A stretch of 38,622 nucleotides of DNA, taken from positions 1-38,622 of the forward strand of contig NZ_JANQOY010000040.1 in NCBI RefSeq assembly GCF_028285565.1, in the 5' to 3' direction. The notes under the pieces are model-generated. The model searched no databases. It was not told the DNA's origin and saw only the letters and a list, made by a program, of their open reading frames with translations. A program made the position numbers and the translations under genes. Shown here in pieces: positions 17,254-26,092 of the stretch (the stretch's first letter is position 1; each line of letters starts with the position of its first letter). This stretch comes from Acaryochloris sp. IP29b_bin.148. GTDB taxonomy: Bacteria; Cyanobacteriota; Cyanobacteriia; Thermosynechococcales; Thermosynechococcaceae.

Positions 17254-19881
17254 GTGCAGTGGAAATATCATTCTTTTCGCATGCGAATCATTGCCAGCGT
17301 CCTCTTTTTGAGTAGCTTGATTGGGTGCGTTGGATCTAGTTATGGTTGGCGCTTCAATGCGAATTTCGATCCGTGCCCTGTGATGGCGGCCCAAGTTGCC
17401 GATCAGATCACCGATGGTGAACAACAGATTCAGCAAGGGGTCGAGGCGTATCAGCAAGGGGTTTTCTTGGATGCCATTGCTCATTGGCAAACCGCGCTTA
17501 AGCATTATCAGTCGGTTGAAGATCACACCCAAATTGCCCTGATCGAAGAAAACCTGGCAAGAGCCTATCAGCAAGTAGGGCAGCATACCGAAGCCCTTCA
17601 GCATTGGCAAGCTGCAACGCAGCTTTACCAACAGTTAGGCGATCGACCGCAGCTCGGACGCATGCTGACAGAACAGGCGCAAACCTATCGCCAACTGGGG
17701 CAATATCAACGTGCGATCGCACTGCTTTGTACACCCGCTGCGAATCACTGTTCCGCAGACAGTGCTCTCACCATTGCTCAAGATCAAGGCGATGTGACGG
17801 GCACAGTCGCCGCCCTTGGCACCTTGGGGGAAGTCTCTCGCCTTCAGGCGGAGTATGATCTTGCGATTAATTGGCTGGACCAGGGACTAGCTCTGGCTCA
17901 AAAACATGATCTGGCTACCATTGATCTGCTCAATAGTCTGGGCAATACCTATGCTAGTCGGGCACGATGGCGCGATCGCAAAGCTGCATCACTGCGGACG
18001 GTGGGAGATGATGCCCAAGCAAAGTCTCTCATGGCCAAAGCCAATCAAGACCATGCGCAAGCCTTGGAGTCTTTTGAGACGAGCCTGCGTCTGGCTCGGC
18101 AGGCCAAAAATTTAGCGGCTCAATTGCGTAGCCTGCTCAACAGCATTCCCGTCTATCAGCGTCTGGATATCAACCAAGCACAAAAGGCGCACACCTCAGC
18201 CCGCTCCCTCCTCGAACAACTGCCGGACTCGCAAGCGAAGGTCTTTGCTGCCCTCACCTTAGCCCAGATTAATCCAGCCTTGGGCCAGGAAGCCACAGCG
18301 GTACGCCCCGTCTGCCTAGCAACAACAGGTCCATCGCAGGGGTTAATGGAGACGGCCCTCACGGTGGCCCGTCGCATTGGTGATCAGCGGAGTGAGTCCT
18401 TTGCCCTCGGGCAGTTAGGGCACTTTTGGGAATGCCAGCAAGACTACGACACCGCCTTGGTCAGAACGCAAGAGGCGCAAGCTGCAGCCGAAACTCTAGA
18501 CAATCGAGACAGTCTCTATCTTTGGCAATGGCAAGCCGGACGCATTTATGATGCGACTAACCAGCACCCCAAGGCCCTCAACGCCTACCAACAAGCCCTG
18601 AATACCCTGGATAAGATTCGCAGTGAGATTGTCGCGGCCAATCGTGACCAGCGACTAGACTTTCGAGAAACGGTGGAGCCGATTTATCGGCAGCTTGCCG
18701 CCTTGAGCCTATCGCAAGCTTCTCTCGATCTGGAGGCAGTGGACCCGACAACCGCAGAGACGGTGCTGGGGACGATGGATCGACTACAGTTAGCTCTGCT
18801 GCAAAATTACTTTGGCAATGACTGCGTGATTACAGCTCTCCCTGCCCTGGAGCAGGGGGGGCTCGATCAAACTGCTAAAACAGCGGTTTTTAATACCATT
18901 CTGTTTCAAGATCGGATGGCGGTGATTTTGACATTGCCGGGTCAGCCCCAAAAGCTGGCTTGGGTGGAAGATGATCTGCCGACCGTAAAGCAAACGATCA
19001 ATCACTATCGACGGCAGCTAGAGCGCCACTTTAGTCTGACGCCCTATAATAAACGGCTGTCTCAACAGCTTTATGAGTGGTTTATTCAACCCTTTGCCGC
19101 AGATTTAGCGGCAGCCCAGATCGAGACCCTGGTCTTTGTTCAGGATGGCGTTCTGCGCACAGTCCCCATGGCCTCGTTGCACGATGGCCAGCGATATCTG
19201 ATTGAAACCTACGCCATTACTACCACGCCCAGCTTAGCGCTGACGGCCCCCCAGGCCCTGGATAAAGATCGCTTGAGTATCTTGGCCCTGGGATTAACCG
19301 AACCGGCAACGGTGAATGGACAGTATTTCCCGCCTCTCGATCATGTGCAAACGGAACTGAATCATATTGCAGCTCAACTCCCGGAGAGTCAGGTCTTCCT
19401 CAATCAGGCGTTTACGGGCGATCGCATCGCCCAAGTTTTACAAACGAATCGCCACAATATTGTCCATCTGGCCACTCATGCTGAGTTTGGCCCTGAGCCA
19501 GAGGATACCTTCTTAGTGACAGGCAATAACAGCAAACTCACCCTCAATGCCTTTGATACCTTAATTCGGGAGAATACCGATCAGAGTCGCCCTCTGGATC
19601 TGCTGATCTTGACGGCGTGCCAAACCGCTGTCGGGGATGATCGGGCCGCACTGGGACTGGCGGGCGTCGCGATTCAAGCAGGGACAAAAAGCGTGTTGGC
19701 CTCCCTATGGTCTATTAACGATCAAACGACCGCTCAGTTTGTGGATCATTTTTACACGGCCCTGCGTCAACCGGGTGTGTCGAAAGCGCAAGCCTTACAA
19801 AGGGCACAGCTAGAAATTTTGAAGACCCGCCCGCATCCTGGGTATTGGTCTTCGTTTATTTTGATTGGGAATTGGCTGTAG
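17254..19881 (+). CDS. exported TPR-CHAT domain protease-like protein
   Basis: The 875-aa protein combines tetratricopeptide repeats (about residues 45-480; for example QQGVEAYQQGVFLDAIAHWQ) with a C-terminal CHAT domain, a caspase-like cysteine peptidase family. The predicted dyad is H742 in VHLATHAEFG and C789 in LLILTACQTAVG. The CHAT core also has LAGVAIQAGTKSVLASLWSI and ends in the family-typical HPGYWSSFILIGNW. An N-terminal hydrophobic stretch ends in SSLIGC, a plausible lipobox, so it is probably periplasmic and membrane-anchored. GTG at 17254 has GAGG upstream; ATG at 17281 is the alternative. Its 3' end overlaps the convergent DUF928 gene by 26 nt. A proteolytic target is unknown. 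Confidence 0.9.
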   Translation: MQWKYHSFRMRIIASVLFLSSLIGCVGSSYGWRFNANFDPCPVMAAQVADQITDGEQQIQQGVEAYQQGVFLDAIAHWQTALKHYQSVEDHTQIALIEENLARAYQQVGQHTEALQHWQAATQLYQQLGDRPQLGRMLTEQAQTYRQLGQYQRAIALLCTPAANHCSADSALTIAQDQGDVTGTVAALGTLGEVSRLQAEYDLAINWLDQGLALAQKHDLATIDLLNSLGNTYASRARWRDRKAASLRTVGDDAQAKSLMAKANQDHAQALESFETSLRLARQAKNLAAQLRSLLNSIPVYQRLDINQAQKAHTSARSLLEQLPDSQAKVFAALTLAQINPALGQEATAVRPVCLATTGPSQGLMETALTVARRIGDQRSESFALGQLGHFWECQQDYDTALVRTQEAQAAAETLDNRDSLYLWQWQAGRIYDATNQHPKALNAYQQALNTLDKIRSEIVAANRDQRLDFRETVEPIYRQLAALSLSQASLDLEAVDPTTAETVLGTMDRLQLALLQNYFGNDCVITALPALEQGGLDQTAKTAVFNTILFQDRMAVILTLPGQPQKLAWVEDDLPTVKQTINHYRRQLERHFSLTPYNKRLSQQLYEWFIQPFAADLAAAQIETLVFVQDGVLRTVPMASLHDGQRYLIETYAITTTPSLALTAPQALDKDRLSILALGLTEPATVNGQYFPPLDHVQTELNHIAAQLPESQVFLNQAFTGDRIAQVLQTNRHNIVHLATHAEFGPEPEDTFLVTGNNSKLTLNAFDTLIRENTDQSRPLDLLILTACQTAVGDDRAALGLAGVAIQAGTKSVLASLWSINDQTTAQFVDHFYTALRQPGVSKAQALQRAQLEILKTRPHPGYWSSFILIGNWL

Positions 19882-20647
19882 CCTTGGATGACTGGGTTTG
19901 CAGAATCTGCTGTAGGCGTTGGCCTTGCTGACGAGCGGGCTGTGAGGATTGGGCAAGTTCTTGGTTGGAAAGATCCTTGAGCAACGCCAGAGCTGCATCC
20001 CTAGCGGCGGCATCTTGGAGGGGCATCACTTCTGCAAAGGCGTCATACCAAAAACCTGCTTTGGCATAGAGTTGCGATCGCATCACTGGATCTGAGACGG
20101 TAGCCAAGGCACTCGCTAGATCAGGCGGCATCTCCACTACCTCAATTTCAGCTTCCACCACTAAGGAAGCGGAGGGACGATTGGGATTACAAACCAAGGC
20201 CACTTGCCATCGATATGTCTGATTTTTCGCCAGTGACTGCTCCTCAGGAATGGTCCAATGGCCAAAGCCAGACTTGCTTTCTTTCATCACTGGAGTGGTG
20301 AGCTGTGTACCGGAGCCAACCAGCGACAGTTCCAGGGGATACGACGTCTGATCGGGAACAAACCAAGCCAGTGTGGGACGAGTGGATGTAGTTCGACCCA
20401 TATAGCTATGGGGTGCGATCGCAGTCAACGCAGCTTGCTCATTTCCGGCACATCCATTCCGAGTGCCTGCGGTGTAACCCCGATCTGAAGGCGCTGAGGG
20501 GTTGGGGGGTGGCGTATATCCAGCCCATACAGCAGATGCCATCGATAGTGAGAACAGGCTCCCCAGACTTAATAGACTTACTCCAGTAGTGAAATATTGA
20601 GCGAGACTGCGAACATATCGAAAAGAACGCTGCATCTTGTTAAGCAT
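19856..20647 (-). CDS. DUF928 family exported protein
   Basis: A 263-aa protein with a signal peptide (hydrophobic LLSLGSLFSLSMASAVWAG, cleavage near AVWA) and the DUF928 hallmarks: the PPNPSAPSDRGYTAGTRNGC start of the mature part, LTAIAPHSYMGRT, RPTLAWFVP, and a second cysteine in ALVCNPNRP. DUF928 is common in cyanobacteria next to CHAT and CHASE2 genes; its role is unknown. The C-terminal part is helical and Gln-rich. It is last in a three-gene minus-strand operon, 15 nt after the preceding stop, and overlaps the CHAT gene tail to tail. Confidence 0.9.
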   Translation of the reverse strand: MLNKMQRSFRYVRSLAQYFTTGVSLLSLGSLFSLSMASAVWAGYTPPPNPSAPSDRGYTAGTRNGCAGNEQAALTAIAPHSYMGRTTSTRPTLAWFVPDQTSYPLELSLVGSGTQLTTPVMKESKSGFGHWTIPEEQSLAKNQTYRWQVALVCNPNRPSASLVVEAEIEVVEMPPDLASALATVSDPVMRSQLYAKAGFWYDAFAEVMPLQDAAARDAALALLKDLSNQELAQSSQPARQQGQRLQQILQTQSSKATANSQSK

Positions 20648-20662
20648 GGGGAGAATATCCTG

Positions 20663-21175
20663 TTATCGTCGGCACGGCTTCACATCTACTGGGGAAAGGC
20701 GACCGGCATCGTTAATATTGAATGCCAGGGGTCCGCGCTCTGGATCGACTTGTAAAGCGAAGTTATCGGGACTATAAGTTGGGTGAGGACGCTTCGTGAT
20801 TAAATCGATGGGATTAAACCCGAAAATGATCAATCCTCTGGGCGAGCTATGTAACTTCATTGTTTGTCCCACAAAAGCAGTTCCTTTGTCCTTTAAACTG
20901 TAATACCTGGTCGCCATCACTCCTTCATATCCAGCCATTCGTAATCGACTTTCTCGTACAATGCCTTGTTCGTTATAGGTTAAATCCCAGCAGACATACA
21001 AAGGATTAGTGAGAGAGAGTAATTGGGGTGGGTGTTGGGCCTGCCGTTTATGTAGATTAGATGCAGGTGATGACACTCGCGGGGTGAATGCCAACGCCTT
21101 AAAAGATGGGAGCATCAAAGCAAGGACTGCGATCAGTGTGGAAAGTGCTAGTCGATTGATAGGTTTACTGTTCAT
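20663..21175 (-). CDS. exported protein of unknown function
   Basis: I do not recognise this 170-aa product. The start at 21175 is supported by AAGGAG seven bases upstream and gives a clean signal peptide (hydrophobic LALSTLIAVLALMLPSF, cleavage near KALA). A longer frame to 21286 exists but would bury the signal. The mature part shows YVCWDLTYNEQGIVRESRLRM, a predicted beta-rich segment, and a final VKPCRR, so two cysteines could pair. Its start lies 11 nt inside the upstream gene, indicating translational coupling. It is probably a periplasmic companion of DUF928. Confidence 0.8.
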   Translation of the reverse strand: MNSKPINRLALSTLIAVLALMLPSFKALAFTPRVSSPASNLHKRQAQHPPQLLSLTNPLYVCWDLTYNEQGIVRESRLRMAGYEGVMATRYYSLKDKGTAFVGQTMKLHSSPRGLIIFGFNPIDLITKRPHPTYSPDNFALQVDPERGPLAFNINDAGRLSPVDVKPCRR

Positions 21176-21782
21176 TTCTAAACTCCTTTTCTGATATTGA
21201 ATCAACAGGATCTTTTCCAGCCGGAGATGGCTGGAGATAAATAGTCCAATGAGAAGGCTGTTCATACTGATAGCCATTTTGTTCATTGACTTTAGTCATG
21301 AACCGTGCGGGATTAACAAACTTTCTGTAACGATCTGGTTGAGTAAACTTTTGCAATTCTGAATCCCAATCTAGACCTGAGGTAAATAACAGATGAAAGA
21401 CGCCATCAGGAACCTTGGGTAGCTCGGCTTGATGGTGAGCTTTTACATAGATAGAAGCAATCGTTGTTTGAGTCTGGTCATCGCGTAGTTTGACGACGGC
21501 ATCACGGGCGGTATCATTTTCAACCGTCATATGACCCTTACCCTCATAAATTAGGGAGTCAATCACGGTGCCATTCTCAAGCGATCGGGGAGGGCTAGTG
21601 GGAGTTGGACTGGGTGAGGGTAGCTCTGGTAAGGGTGGAGGAGAATAGATGGGGACAGGCGTTGGATAGCGATCAGACTCAGGTATAGAGCAACCCAGAT
21701 ATACTCCAGAGAGCAGTAGGGTCATAATGGCGACCTGATAGGTGCGATCGCAGCCCTTAGAATTATGTGGTAAACAAGACAT
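21165..21782 (-). CDS. putative lipoprotein with conserved beta-domain
   Basis: The 205-aa product has a hydrophobic stretch (VAIMTLLLSGVYLGCS) with a weak lipobox, then a Pro-rich linker (PSPSPTPTSPPRS), then a compact domain from about residue 70: GHMTVENDTARDAVVKL, SIYVKAHHQAELPKVPDGVF, LLFTSGLDWDSELQKFTQP. I have the impression that this pattern (DAVVKL, IPDG, GxDWD) recurs in other cyanobacterial proteins, but I cannot name a family. ATG at 21782 has AGAGG eight bases upstream. It is first in the operon leading to DUF928. Confidence 0.75.
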   Translation of the reverse strand: MSCLPHNSKGCDRTYQVAIMTLLLSGVYLGCSIPESDRYPTPVPIYSPPPLPELPSPSPTPTSPPRSLENGTVIDSLIYEGKGHMTVENDTARDAVVKLRDDQTQTTIASIYVKAHHQAELPKVPDGVFHLLFTSGLDWDSELQKFTQPDRYRKFVNPARFMTKVNEQNGYQYEQPSHWTIYLQPSPAGKDPVDSISEKEFRNEQ

Positions 21783-21829
21783 CACACAACCTCTTTATTG
21801 ATTTGGAAAGTGCTAAATGCTTTTCTCCA

Positions 21830-21867
21830 GGGAGGCTAGAATGCTGAGGCCGTTTGTCTAGCTTCCC
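21830..21867 (-). terminator. hairpin between the RTX gene and the DUF928 operon
   Basis: GGGAGGCTAG (21830-21839) pairs with CTAGCTTCCC (21858-21867) through ten positions with one mismatch or wobble, loop 18 nt. It lies 23 nt after the RTX stop. There is no T-run, so it may be an RNA-processing or stability element rather than a true terminator. Confidence 0.35.
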
Positions 21868-21889
21868 AATAGGTCTGAGTGTTTTCTGC

Positions 21890-24800
21890 CTATAGAGCAG
21901 TAAAACTATCTGCAGTCAGTGTGGTCGTGTCAACGCCTGTGAGCATGGCGAGAATCTGATCTTCAAAACTAATTTCATTCCCGCTAAAGCTCAAGCCGCT
22001 AAAACACAACCCGTCCGATAGGCCAATGACATCAACACCGATCTCAAAGTCAGTGAACACATCGGTTCCGGCCTCTGGCGCTAGCGCAAAGACATCTAGG
22101 CCAATGCCCCCTGTTAAGGTGTCATTACCTGCGCTACCCGTTAAGGTGTCATTACCTGGGCCACCGACTAGGATGTCACTCTCACCTAAGCCGCGGATTT
22201 GGTCATTGCCCTCTAGCCCATCGATGCGATCGCGATTGCGAGTGCCAATCAGGCTATCATCACCATTCGTTGCCACTGATGTCTCGACCGGATCTTCAGA
22301 CTGGAGGCTGCCCCCACTTTCTTCTTCCAGCTCTATGCCATTTGAGAGAGTGACCATTAGGTCAGAACCCATTAAGTTCTCGACAGCAGCCGCTTGACCT
22401 AAAGCCAGCACACTATCCACTAGATTGCTAATGATATTGGAGCCGGATCCGGCGGAGGTGGTATTGAATACTAGTAGATTAATCAGAGTACCTATATTAA
22501 TCTCAACGTTAAAAACGACTGGAGCATCAGGCTCAGACACCGCTCCCTCATCGTTGTCTTCAATCGTTACATCGACACGATTATTGTCTCCTAGTATCAA
22601 CCCGTCACTGGGATTGGAGATCTCAAACGTTGCCGTTTCGATATCTGCCTCAACCTCCATATCATCATTCACCATGACGGTGGTGGTCCCGATGGTTTGA
22701 CCGTCAGGAATCGTAATTTGAGAAGGGAACACTCCTGTAAAATCAGCACTGTCCGTGCCACCCGTCAGGGTTAAGTCAATCGTTTGATCGCCGGTAACGG
22801 CACTCTCTGCTGTCACCGTTATGGTGAATTCAGTCCCCTCTGACTCGGTACCTGCTGTAGGCGTGACTGATAAAGTCGCGGGTATGGGAGCTGGATTTCC
22901 TGGAGAGGGTGGCGTTGAAGGATCTGTAGGTTGTGGTCCATCTATAGGTGGTGCCGTAGGATCTGTGGGTTGCGGTTCATCTACAGGGGGTGGTGTCGTT
23001 GGATCTGTAGGTTGCGGTCCATCTACAGGTGGAGTGGTCGGATCCGTGGGTTGCGGTCCATCTACAGGTGGTGTTGAAGGATCCGTGGGTTGTGGTCCAT
23101 CTACAGGTGGTGTTGAAGGATCCGTGGGTTGCGGTTCCTCTGCGGGTGGCATTGTCGGGTCTGTAGGTTGCGGTTCCTCTACAGGTGGCGCTGTCGGATC
23201 TGTAGGCTGTGGCTCCTCTACGGGTGGAGTGGAAGGATCTGTGGGTTGCGGCTCCTCTGCGGGTGGTACCGTCGGATCTGTAGGCTGTGGTTCCTCTACG
23301 GGTGGTGCCGTCGGATCCGTAGGTTGTGGCTCTTCTACAGGTGGAGTGGAAGGATCTGTGGGTTGCGGCTCCTCTACCGGGGGTGGCGTTAGACTTGCTT
23401 CAAAAGCACCAATATCAACTGTGTCTCTAACGATTCGAGCAAAATCAGACCCTCGCTGATCGAAAGGTGTCTGTTCAGTGGTATCGCCATTACCATTTTG
23501 GTCATTAATATCTGCAGGAATGAGGGCATTATCCCCGGCATCGATTGCAGGACTATTGTTAAGGAGGGCATGAGTTAAGGTCGCTCCTCCATTGTCCTGT
23601 AGCTGACCGAGCCGCGGATTCGGACTCAGAATATTATTGCCTTCAGTGATCGAACCTTCAGCCCCCTCAAGACTGCTGACTAGATTATTATTGCCATCAA
23701 CGGAGCCAGCAATATCTGCCTGAATGTCGCCAGGACCATCATTGTCCTGGCTATCTCTATTGCCCGCAATAATACTATTTTGGCTATCAACATTGCTGGG
23801 AAGAAAGATCACGTTCCCATCACGGAACCTTCGATTAGCGATGCCGCCGCCATTCCCTGTCCCATTATCATCAACGTCGGCAGTATTTTGGGTAACGGTC
23901 GTATTGAATAAATTAGTGGTTCCCCCCGGTACGCCAACTACAACATTCCCAAATGGATCAACTGATCCCCTTGTAGGCTGATTAAAAATCCCCCCGCCAT
24001 CGTTATTAGCTGTGTTTCCACTTACTGTGCTGTTGGGTAGATTTGTGGCTGCACCACTCTCCGTGAACACTCCTCCCCCATTAACACCAGATTGATTATT
24101 GCTGACGGTGCTATTGACGATATTTGTGGTTAACCCATCATTATTAATACCGCCGCCATTTCTAGTGGCCTCATTGTTATCAACCGTACTCTCTAGTACA
24201 AAAACATCTGAACTAGCATTGCTGAATATTCCACCCCCATCGACTGCGGCAGTATTCTCAGAGACAAGGCTAGAGGACAAAACAGTTTGTGCACCAATAC
24301 CTGAGGCAAAGATGCCGCCTCCACTATTAATAGCTTCATTTCCTCGAACTACACCATTGTCAACAATCACGGTATCGCTAGCGTTATAAATCCCTCCACC
24401 GTCGCGTTCAGCAGTGTTAGTAGAGATAGACGTATTGGTAAGGGTTACCCTATCGTCAGGGCTGACATTACTGGTGACATATAGTCCACCGCCGTCTTGG
24501 CCAGAACGATTATTAGTGATTTGACTATCTGTCAGGATGAACTCTCTGGCAGAGTCAAAGGTGGAATCGGCACCTTGGGCAATAATTCCACCCCCATCTA
24601 CTGCTGCAGTATTCTCTGCAACGGTGCTATCTGTGAGGATTGTGCGACCAATAAAACTGGCAATTCCACCGCCACTACCACCTGCAATATTCTCTGAAAC
24701 AGTGCTTTGATCTAACGTGATTTCTCCGAGTGTTTCAGCGTCGATTAAACTTATTTCTGAATTGTTAAAGATCCCCCCGCCATCGGTAACAGCATTATTC

Positions 24801-25864
24801 AAAGAAATAACACTATTGGTTAATGTCGCTTTGCCACTGGCTGTATTGAACAGTCCGCCACCACGATTGGCTGAATTGTCTGTAATCAGACTATCAGTCA
24901 GTGATAGGGTGCCTAAATTGGCAATTCCGCCGCCGCCAAAGGTGGTTTGGCCACCCGTTACCGTAATATTCTGTAAATTGAGTTCGGCATTGTTAGAGAC
25001 TGTAAAAACTCTATCTAAGCCATTGCCATTAATCTCAGCCTTTTCATTCCCTTCTGAACGGATTGTGATGTTCTGGCCAGTGCCAATATTGAGCAGAGAC
25101 TCTAGATCCGTATCTTCCCCTTCTCCGTCGATGCTGAGGTCATAGATCTCGCCCCCTTCCAGGTTGATAGTGGCGGCATTAGTTTGAGCTGCGATAAGGG
25201 CTTCCCGCAAACTAATGCCTGTCCCTCCAGGATTTGCCTGAAGACTAAAGATATTGGTGATGTCTCCATCTAGTTCATCTAGAGTGGTATCCACCGTAAT
25301 TTCAAATACGCTAGGATCGGCCTCAGCTTCTGCTCTGAGTAACCAGTTCCCACCTGTTAAAGGCTGTAGTTCAGAATTCGCGGCGAGATTATTTAAATTG
25401 AAGGCACCATTACCTGCTGTGGCAACAAACGATCGATTCTCCTGGGGTGAAGTAGTGTCGACCGCCGCAGGACCACCATTCCCTAGTGTACTGGGTTGAT
25501 TGGGGAGTAAGGCCCCAACAAAAAAGGAATCGCTAACAACGGTTGGATCAATCGATATCGTTGCAAATTGATCGGTATTCGGGTTAACGACTTGAGCCTC
25601 AGCGGTGGTTAGTAATACCGCATCATCTGGATTACCGTCATCATTTGGATCTTCATAGAGAGCCACAACAATGGGATCTCCATCAATCGTAAATGCAGGC
25701 TGATTAGGAGACCCCCAAGCTAAGGAAATGCCAGTAATCGTATCAGCTTCGGGTGCTGCATTGAACTGATTGAGCCACAATACATCTCGAGGTCCTAGGG
25801 TTGAATTGCCTAAGAGGGATGTTTCACTACTGCTATCATCCACAGAATATTTAAAACCTTCCAT
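21890..25864 (-). CDS. secreted beta-helix / Calx-beta / RTX repeat protein
   Basis: A 1324-aa protein without a Sec signal, as expected for type I secretion. In order: an N-terminal domain (about 1-190); a parallel beta-helix with many GGGI-x-N repeats (about 250-650); a choice-of-anchor-Q-like end (SPAIDAGDNALIPADINDQN, then FDQRGSDFAR and VDIGAFEAS); a proline-rich spacer of twelve 13-residue units; a Calx-beta domain (SEGTEFTITVTAESAVTGDQ); and RTX calcium-binding nonapeptides (GNDQIRGLGESDILVGGPGN and GNDTLTGSAGNDTLTGG) before a C-terminal secretion segment ending DSFTAL. ATG at 25864 is preferred over TTG at 25882 because GCGAGG precedes it. Probably a surface or extracellular adhesin; no type I exporter genes are in the window. 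Confidence 0.9.
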   Translation of the reverse strand: MEGFKYSVDDSSSETSLLGNSTLGPRDVLWLNQFNAAPEADTITGISLAWGSPNQPAFTIDGDPIVVALYEDPNDDGNPDDAVLLTTAEAQVVNPNTDQFATISIDPTVVSDSFFVGALLPNQPSTLGNGGPAAVDTTSPQENRSFVATAGNGAFNLNNLAANSELQPLTGGNWLLRAEAEADPSVFEITVDTTLDELDGDITNIFSLQANPGGTGISLREALIAAQTNAATINLEGGEIYDLSIDGEGEDTDLESLLNIGTGQNITIRSEGNEKAEINGNGLDRVFTVSNNAELNLQNITVTGGQTTFGGGGIANLGTLSLTDSLITDNSANRGGGLFNTASGKATLTNSVISLNNAVTDGGGIFNNSEISLIDAETLGEITLDQSTVSENIAGGSGGGIASFIGRTILTDSTVAENTAAVDGGGIIAQGADSTFDSAREFILTDSQITNNRSGQDGGGLYVTSNVSPDDRVTLTNTSISTNTAERDGGGIYNASDTVIVDNGVVRGNEAINSGGGIFASGIGAQTVLSSSLVSENTAAVDGGGIFSNASSDVFVLESTVDNNEATRNGGGINNDGLTTNIVNSTVSNNQSGVNGGGVFTESGAATNLPNSTVSGNTANNDGGGIFNQPTRGSVDPFGNVVVGVPGGTTNLFNTTVTQNTADVDDNGTGNGGGIANRRFRDGNVIFLPSNVDSQNSIIAGNRDSQDNDGPGDIQADIAGSVDGNNNLVSSLEGAEGSITEGNNILSPNPRLGQLQDNGGATLTHALLNNSPAIDAGDNALIPADINDQNGNGDTTEQTPFDQRGSDFARIVRDTVDIGAFEASLTPPPVEEPQPTDPSTPPVEEPQPTDPTAPPVEEPQPTDPTVPPAEEPQPTDPSTPPVEEPQPTDPTAPPVEEPQPTDPTMPPAEEPQPTDPSTPPVDGPQPTDPSTPPVDGPQPTDPTTPPVDGPQPTDPTTPPPVDEPQPTDPTAPPIDGPQPTDPSTPPSPGNPAPIPATLSVTPTAGTESEGTEFTITVTAESAVTGDQTIDLTLTGGTDSADFTGVFPSQITIPDGQTIGTTTVMVNDDMEVEADIETATFEISNPSDGLILGDNNRVDVTIEDNDEGAVSEPDAPVVFNVEINIGTLINLLVFNTTSAGSGSNIISNLVDSVLALGQAAAVENLMGSDLMVTLSNGIELEEESGGSLQSEDPVETSVATNGDDSLIGTRNRDRIDGLEGNDQIRGLGESDILVGGPGNDTLTGSAGNDTLTGGIGLDVFALAPEAGTDVFTDFEIGVDVIGLSDGLCFSGLSFSGNEISFEDQILAMLTGVDTTTLTADSFTAL
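22913..23383 (-). repeat. 12-copy, 39-bp tandem repeat coding a proline-rich spacer
   Basis: The tract encodes twelve units of PPVEEPQPTDPST type, 13 residues each, with one extra Pro in unit 10 (157 codons in all). Position 3 is V, A or I and positions 4-5 are EE, DG or DE. Units 2-7 read as a repeated triplet (TA, TV or TM, then the A-form ending ST), so there is a higher-order 117-bp period. This suggests growth by unequal recombination and likely length variation between strains. Confidence 0.92.
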
Positions 25865-26092
25865 CTTGCCCTCGCTTATCAAGAATAAACAATCGTCAGC
25901 AACCGTTATTCAACGAGGGTGTGAGTCCCGTTGATTGCCGAAGCTCCATCACTGTTCAGAGCTTCGGACTGCTTGCTTGACACGCTCACAATATCGGTAG
26001 GGACCAAGTGCGGGCATCGTAGATGAAGGCAGTATTGGAGGTGGAGTTAGGCACATGGGGTTGCACAACAATGCATCTGTGCGCCCAGGTTA

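Noticed and set aside
22821-23459. 212-codon plus-strand frame with GSVGCG-type glycine-rich repeats.
   Set aside because: It is the antisense reading of the proline-rich 39-bp repeat in the RTX gene; the periodicity is inherited from the real frame.
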